DNA from: Brachionus plicatilis
Taxonomy: Eukaryota; Rotifera; Eurotatoria; Ploima; Brachionidae
NCBI GenBank assembly: GCA_010279815.1
Contig: QEOQ01000345.1
Coordinates: 13,914 to 77,913 of the forward strand
Reading direction: 5' to 3'
Length of the DNA: 64,000 bases
Position 1 is the first letter of the stretch. Every line of letters begins with the position of its first letter. The position numbers and the translations under genes were made by a program. Below the pieces are notes generated by a model. The model saw only the letters and a program-made list of their open reading frames with translations, was not told the origin of the DNA and ran no database searches. Below are positions 62,801 through 64,000 of the stretch, piece after piece.

Positions 62801-64000
62801 AATATACTCATGTAATTTTTTTTTTCATAGAGACGATGTTACAAACTTTAATAGAAAAATATTAAGATTCAATTAATTTAAGATTATTATTTTGAAAAAA
62901 TTATGATTTTTTTTCTATTTTTTATGCCTTTAAAAATATTTCACGAAAATAATTCTATCAATTTAAAAATCACCAATAAATCTAGTTATTGAAAAAATTG
63001 TAGTAAAATTCGCAAATTGAAGTTTAAGAGATCATGCTCAAATCATGATCATAATGAAAAAAAAAAGATTTAAAAGTACTTTTAATTGTAAAATCTACTG
63101 CATTATTTTTTATAAATCTACTAATTTATTTTTTTAAAGGAAACATTTTAAACTTAAAAATAAAAATATGTCTTTGTAATTCAAATTAAAAGAAAACGTC
63201 TTATTTTTCTTATTAAAAACATTTTTTTGAAAAAAATGTCCTTAATTTAGTAAAAACTTTAAAAAAAAATAAATTAATTTAGAAAAAACAAATTAAAAAA
63301 TTACCATGAACATCAAGAACAATTAAAGCTTCTATTGTAATCCTGGTCATGCTATTAAGTTGACCACGTACCATAATTACAATCTCTTCCAATCTTTTAT
63401 TGCATTCATTCAAATAATTTTCCAAATCTTTGTCACCAATCAAAACTCCAGTTACTTCCGTGGTCCATTTGACCATATTGACCGCTTGAACAATTTGTCC
63501 AGCAAAGCCTGATATCCACTCAAACCTAGACATGCTGTAGACTTGTTTAATTGCGCTCACTGATTCAAAGTGTAAACTTTCCTGCATTTCTTTTTCAACT
63601 TTGAGAAGCCATTTCTCTACCAAACCCTTGGAATCGTTTGGTTTAATCTTGTTTTTAAAGCTAACAAATTCATTTTCATCAGAAAGCATTCCTTCAATCA
63701 TCTCACCCTCAAATTTTAACAATTTAATGCCTTCAAAACACTTTTTCAAATGTGGCTGAACTCGAAGTGGATCTTTGGTTTCGGATAAAATTTCCAATAG
63801 CTCATCGTTTGACAGGAAAAAAAATCTTGGAAAATAAAGACGCTTATCTTCCAGATAGTAGTTCAAGCCTTTGTGAATGGACTCTAATTTGGAAACGGCA
63901 TATTCCAATTTGTTAAGTATTCTGTCCTGATTTATAACACTGAGAGCACGTGGATCTTTTACCGATTCCAACATTATTTCTTTCCATGAACGATCAACTC
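32051..64000 (-). CDS. Axonemal inner-arm dynein heavy chain (DNAH3/7/12 group), 11 visible exons, 5' end outside window
   Basis: Exons: 64000-63305, 62027-59896, 55638-54910, 54856-54762, 54701-54623, 45574-44173, 40971-39338, 37632-37472, 37415-36797, 35705-34905 and 32809-32051. All junctions use GT/AG, and phases fit, giving one frame of about 3,034 residues. Parts in order: linker, AAA1 (GPAGTGKT, Walker B ACFDEFNR), AAA2 (GDSLSGKT), AAA3 (GNTGTGKT), AAA4 (degenerate GVGGTGRSS), stalk coiled coils with microtubule-binding tip, AAA5, AAA6 and the C-terminal domain ending [11 protein letters not shown]. It powers ciliary beating by ATP-driven sliding of axonemal doublets. The family is about 4,000 residues, so roughly 1,000 N-terminal residues lie beyond 64000. 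Within the class I favour the single-headed inner-arm DNAH3/7/12 type; that is from recalled motif similarity. Confidence 0.95.
32810..34904. other. Dynein intron 10 (2.1 kb) with LINE 3'-tail fragments
   Basis: Repeated TCAAGATCA motifs lie near 32905-33015. At 34180-34245 is TTTATTTGTTTGTTTATCTG followed by TACCGAGCTAATGC (tail of one LINE family, reverse). At 34490-34565 GAGAACCTCAGGCTGCTCAG and AGTCCTTCTTTTTAGCCTA are the reverse complement of the 3' end of the LINE at 56950-59316. No gene. Confidence 0.5.
34905..35705 (-). CDS. Dynein exon 10: C-terminal part
   Basis: [71 protein letters not shown]. The acceptor lies directly before [12 protein letters not shown]; donor GTAAGA after DIRSIQ. 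Confidence 0.94.
35706..36796. other. Dynein intron 9 (1.1 kb) with a coding relic and a foldback element
   Basis: Around 36255-36384 an open frame reads [20 protein letters not shown], then [18 protein letters not shown], cut by the foldback at 36385. Family unknown; it may be a piece of an older mobile element with a zinc-binding motif. Confidence 0.35.
36385..36738. mobile_element. Foldback MITE (sister of 55926-56280)
   Basis: Ends GGCATCTTGAAGTTTAGGAT and CTAACTTTAAGATGCC. Long arms include AACTTTTGAATGGTATTTG, TCTCTGCAAAATGCTAAATA and CATGCTGAATATTAGAATAG with their reverse complements. The core has CTGCAAAAACTCTGCA. It is nearly identical to the copy 19.5 kb away in intron 2, so both moved fairly recently. 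Flanking octamers do not match here. Confidence 0.88.
36797..37415 (-). CDS. Dynein exon 9: start of AAA6
   Basis: [66 protein letters not shown] and [12 protein letters not shown]: the classical dynein AAA6 block. Donor GTAAGT, phase 0. Confidence 0.94.
37472..37632 (-). CDS. Dynein exon 8 (161 bp)
   Basis: Encodes [18 protein letters not shown], then [19 protein letters not shown] and FLFSFLLC, the conserved strand between AAA5 and AAA6. AG acceptor, GTAATT donor, phase 0 in and 2 out. Confidence 0.9.
37633..39337. other. Dynein intron 7 (1.7 kb)
   Basis: AT-rich, no gene. 38735-38765 (AGATGTACTTTGGTGCATGG...) matches the centre of the MITE at 8946-9111 in reverse, so a related but decayed element lies here. 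Confidence 0.45.
39338..40971 (-). CDS. Dynein exon 7: microtubule-binding domain, coiled coil 2, AAA5
   Basis: Starts [20 protein letters not shown], the microtubule-binding tip, followed by [18 protein letters not shown] and the returning coiled coil. Then [45 protein letters not shown] and [18 protein letters not shown] of AAA5. Donor GTAAGT after LYIN. Confidence 0.94.
40972..44172. other. Dynein intron 6 (3.2 kb) with mobile elements
   Basis: 42330-42480 holds a decayed foldback core (TCTGCAAAAACTCTGG ... TTGCAGAGTATTTTGCAGAC). Around 42170-42230 is a TTCGAATATGCATATTCGAT stretch typical of another MITE. 43112-44131 is a complete TIR element. No independent gene. Confidence 0.5.
43112..44131. 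mobile_element. TIR transposon with internally deleted KRBA2-like integrase (Ginger-like)
   Basis: Ends GTAACAGTAAATTTACATAA and its imperfect inverse GAAATTTACGGTAAC. The arms extend more than 60 bp, with ACGTAAATTTGTAAATTTAC shared exactly. ATAT flanks both sides (43108-43111 and 44132-44135), a possible 4-bp target duplication. Inside, plus strand: an N-terminal relic [20 protein letters not shown] (about 43420-43485), [12 protein letters not shown] joined to [12 protein letters not shown] and [13 protein letters not shown] (last part of the integrase core), then [17 protein letters not shown] and a Cys cluster. Most of the catalytic core is deleted and stops are present. Confidence 0.75.
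44173..45574 (-). CDS. Dynein exon 6: AAA4 and stalk coiled coil 1
   Basis: [10 protein letters not shown], then the degenerate AAA4 P-loop [20 protein letters not shown] (Arg for Lys, as is usual in this family), [20 protein letters not shown], and a long heptad-rich stalk helix ending [19 protein letters not shown] end it at donor GTAAGA (44172), phase 1; the frame runs 68 bp further into a TIR element but that part is intronic. Confidence 0.93.
45767..46101. mobile_element. Foldback element, 335 bp, nearly perfect arms
   Basis: Ends GGCATTGTGAATTTTGGAAC and GTTCCAAAATACACAATGCC. Arms run through TTTTTACTCTGAATCCAAAA and CATCAGCTGATACAAACTTT with exact reverse complements to a short core rich in CTGCAAT/GCAGAG. 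All ORFs in it are translations of the arms. Flanks show no clear duplication. Confidence 0.9.
46886..46957 (-). tRNA. tRNA-Pro(UGG), copy 1
   Basis: 72 nt. Acceptor stem GGCCTGA/TCAGGCC, D-arm TGGTCTAGTGGTA (A box), anticodon arm CTCGC-TTTGGGT-GCGAG with anticodon TGG, and B box GGTTCGATCC. Discriminator C. Followed by a run of eight T on the minus strand (Pol III terminator). Divergent from tRNA-Val 111 bp away. Confidence 0.96.
47069..47141 (+). tRNA. tRNA-Val(UAC), copy 1
   Basis: 73 nt. Acceptor GCTTCGA/TCGAAGT (terminal G-U pair), A box TGGTGTAGTGGTTA, anticodon arm TCTGC-TTTACAC-GCAGA with anticodon TAC, and B box AGTTCGATCCT. Followed by TTTTTT terminator. Confidence 0.96.
47806..48628 (+). 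pseudogene. LINE reverse-transcriptase pseudogene
   Basis: [20 protein letters not shown], then [12 protein letters not shown], the catalytic palm with FADD. The frame breaks soon after; later frames give [13 protein letters not shown] and a C-terminal stretch [17 protein letters not shown] (ORF 48431-48628), typical of the end of LINE ORF2. Multiple stops and shifts. A different subfamily from the LINE at 56950. Confidence 0.7.
49868..50205. mobile_element. Partial reverse copy of the 546-bp MITE family
   Basis: Reading the other strand it follows the 25839-26384 element: TTTGAATGAATGGATATAAA is the complement of TTTATATCCATTCATTCAAA, and ACTTGACATGTTATGTCAAG is shared. One end is eroded, so no target duplication was found. 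Confidence 0.7.
50345..50642. mobile_element. Foldback element upstream of the LRR gene
   Basis: Arms such as AAGTGTCAAAAACTTGTTCT and GTGAAACAAATGTTGTTTCA are inverted across a core with CTTCTGCAGAAGTCTGCAAA. The right end reads TTTCACAATGCC as in the family; the left terminus is eroded. It lies 190 bp upstream of the LRR gene start. Confidence 0.8.
50831..52414 (+). CDS. Leucine-rich-repeat single-pass membrane protein, nested in dynein intron 5
   Basis: I start at 50831 ([17 protein letters not shown], a good signal peptide) and not at the in-frame ATG 50792; the product is 527 residues. A Cys-rich N-cap ([16 protein letters not shown] ... [10 protein letters not shown]) precedes irregular LRRs. 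The clearest are [20 protein letters not shown] and [19 protein letters not shown] Cys-rich C-cap ([17 protein letters not shown] ... [10 protein letters not shown]), one transmembrane helix ([20 protein letters not shown]) and a 50-residue polar tail follow. It is a type I surface protein of the adhesion or receptor kind. Intronless and antisense to the dynein gene. LRRs are degenerate, so the family within the LRR class is uncertain. Confidence 0.82.
   Translation: MLEHIYVFLFLKLVQCKIETICPNAIEPFDCKCYIDFNYISQECPYGLAELDCRLDNKNLTHLITKLSKACYSALNLENVDLIPRNAFEKISFISSASLNFKKVSHISSFAFVNIKSSINVKIDDDFSTSTQFEPKSFSLIKNLTLIEFKNFKLLELKRDFFHESIIQTILVNRSKFYGFFNYSANTTTTLVKHLFIKDSYTNGILNERMLGYFYSLQTVTIINSGIEIVHDIFNKYNQLKSLDLGLNSIRSIDFNNHLLELNLFNNPVENFSLIGRKLTFLGLKSTLIEKFSLNAPNLEHMVLADSKFVTKFKNLNSLLDQIEEKHATSLELIDMSHDEVYMDDKLFAKEHLEKKNCLWNGLMNRTFIKINKHHRCDCSTIYLYKNLDLTLQEIRLVPVCYAKLLIESKVKERQNECGLKDVYLNCSFARVSTVMPVTFESRDQQLFVRKKIEWELTVPITVALFVSSLFMLTFFVLRAKIDFSKKFDNVYRSNDTKRSQVIEQSEMNEILTISKNSIQIRLNQNV
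52562..53050. mobile_element. Second forward copy of the 546-bp MITE family
   Basis: Co-linear with 25839-26384 (AGACATGTAATGTC, TTATATCCATTCAATCAAAC, CTTGACATAACATGTCAAGT). The ends are decayed (GTCAAATTAAAGTATCAGAT ... CTTCAATTAGCC). Flanks CTAATATT and CTAGTATT agree at 7 of 8 positions. It begins about 150 bp after the LRR gene. Confidence 0.8.
54233..54304 (-). tRNA. tRNA-Pro(UGG), copy 2
   Basis: Identical in sequence to the copy at 46886-46957, with the same flanks and T-run terminator. Part of a segmental duplication in the same intron. Confidence 0.96.
54417..54489 (+). tRNA. tRNA-Val(UAC), copy 2
   Basis: Identical to the copy at 47069-47141, again divergent from tRNA-Pro with 112 bp between. 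It ends 134 bp from dynein exon 5, on the opposite strand. Confidence 0.96.
54623..54701 (-). CDS. Dynein exon 5 (79 bp)
   Basis: Encodes [18 protein letters not shown], a conserved dynein segment between AAA3 and AAA4. Donor GTAAAT after QQIK; the next exon is 9 kb away. Confidence 0.9.
54762..54856 (-). CDS. Dynein exon 4 (95 bp)
   Basis: Encodes [14 protein letters not shown] and MTLIRLW, the end of AAA3. AG acceptor and GTAAAT donor; phases 0 in and 2 out fit the neighbours. Confidence 0.88.
54910..55638 (-). CDS. Dynein exon 3: AAA3
   Basis: [20 protein letters not shown], Walker [13 protein letters not shown], Walker [24 protein letters not shown] sensor region and [12 protein letters not shown]3 is the regulatory ATP site in dyneins and looks intact here. 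Confidence 0.94.
55926..56280. mobile_element. Foldback MITE with perfect 8-bp target duplication
   Basis: Ends GGCATCTTGAAGTTTAGGAT and ATCCTAAACTTCAAAATGCC. Arms of about 150 bp surround a CTGCAAAAACTCTGCA core. TCATCAGT flanks both sides exactly (55918-55925 and 56281-56288). Sister of 36385-36738. ORFs at 55872 and 55745 are arm translations. Confidence 0.93.
56950..59316 (+). mobile_element. 5'-truncated non-LTR retrotransposon (jockey/CR1-like LINE) with 14-bp target duplication
   Basis: TAAAAAAAAGCTAA occurs exactly at 56936-56949 and 59317-59330. The insert begins in the endonuclease end (SDHQPT motif) and runs through the linker, RT and ORF end (EK at 59059), then a 3' tail with GAAGGACTAGATCCATTCTA and AAATAAATAAAT. 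RT motifs: [65 protein letters not shown] and LYADDLCIW. Breaks: one frameshift near 57385 and one TAA at 58085-58087 where a sense codon is expected in [10 protein letters not shown]. Otherwise it is well preserved, so insertion was recent. Confidence 0.92.
59821..59872. mobile_element. Right end of a hAT MITE (fragment)
   Basis: GGACTTGAACTTTACTTGGG then GACTTTTAAACAACTCTG matches the right end of 28177-28336. The left end was not found nearby. It stops 24 bp from the splice donor of dynein exon 2. Confidence 0.65.
59896..62027 (-). CDS. Dynein exon 2: AAA1 and AAA2
   Basis: Begins [20 protein letters not shown] and carries the main catalytic site AAA1 ([46 protein letters not shown]) and AAA2 ([32 protein letters not shown]). 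A key ATPase exon with all residues intact. Donor GTAACC after RTIK, phase 0. Confidence 0.95.
62028..63304. other. Dynein intron 1 of window (1.3 kb) with transposon fragments
   Basis: 62440-62580 (plus) reads LPKAEVVR, stop, FSGLGYKKK, then [18 protein letters not shown] in another frame. This resembles the helix-turn-helix start of mariner-like transposases (TVYRWL..IE.G). 62665-62706 (GGACTTGGAGCTTATTTTGG ... TTTAAATAACTCTG) is a hAT MITE right end. The rest is A/T-rich. Confidence 0.45.
63305..64000 (-). CDS. Dynein exon 1 of window: linker domain
   Basis: Open to the window edge in the frame VDRSWKEIM. It contains the dynein linker hallmark [20 protein letters not shown] and LKKCFEGI. 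It ends at donor GTAATT after DVHG, phase 1. Confidence 0.93.

Noticed and set aside
1..64000. CRISPR arrays, operons, bacterial promoters
   Set aside because: The sequence is eukaryotic; repeats seen are MITEs, foldbacks, LINE tails and tandem repeats, none with regular spacer architecture.

Overview
The window is AT-rich DNA from a small metazoan. Most spliced introns here are about 47-56 bp, the axonemal dynein gene also has kilobase introns filled with transposon debris, and core promoters and polyadenylation signals are short. An axonemal inner-arm dynein heavy chain, LAMTOR2, SDR enzymes, tetraspanin and ankyrin relics, and two eukaryotic tRNA pairs make it animal nuclear DNA. Base composition and intron size would suit a monogonont rotifer, but that placement is inference only.

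Left part (1-8 kb): a graveyard of mobile and dead sequence. It holds a GGCCGCC-rich repeat at both 0 and 5.3 kb in opposite orientation, an ankyrin-repeat pseudogene, a hAT MITE, an uninterrupted hAT transposase ORF, a frameshifted tetraspanin pseudogene, the 3' end of an LTR element and a truncated MULE transposase.

Middle part (8-30 kb): the expressed small genes. An SDR oxidoreductase (+) and a secreted Ser/Thr-rich protein gene (+) are mirrored further right by paralogues in reverse order and opposite strand (secreted protein -, SDR -), with matching exon structure. This looks like an old inverted duplication. Between and beside them are a gene for an 18-bp-repeat secreted protein, LAMTOR2 and two small Cys/Gly-rich protein genes, plus Tc1, KRBA2/Ginger-type, LINE, hAT and foldback elements.

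Right part (32-64 kb, minus strand): eleven exons of one axonemal dynein heavy chain. They can be spliced in silico in one continuous frame (about 3,034 residues, linker to C-terminus); the N-terminal tail lies beyond the window edge. Its introns carry a nested antisense gene for a leucine-rich-repeat membrane protein, a duplicated divergent tRNA-Pro(UGG)/tRNA-Val(UAC) pair, a 5'-truncated LINE with a perfect 14-bp target duplication, a TIR element with KRBA2-like integrase remains, and foldback MITEs with 8-bp target duplications.

No bacterial features, operons or CRISPR arrays are present. All exon junctions were read by eye from GT/AG sites, reading phase and protein continuity; none has transcript support here.
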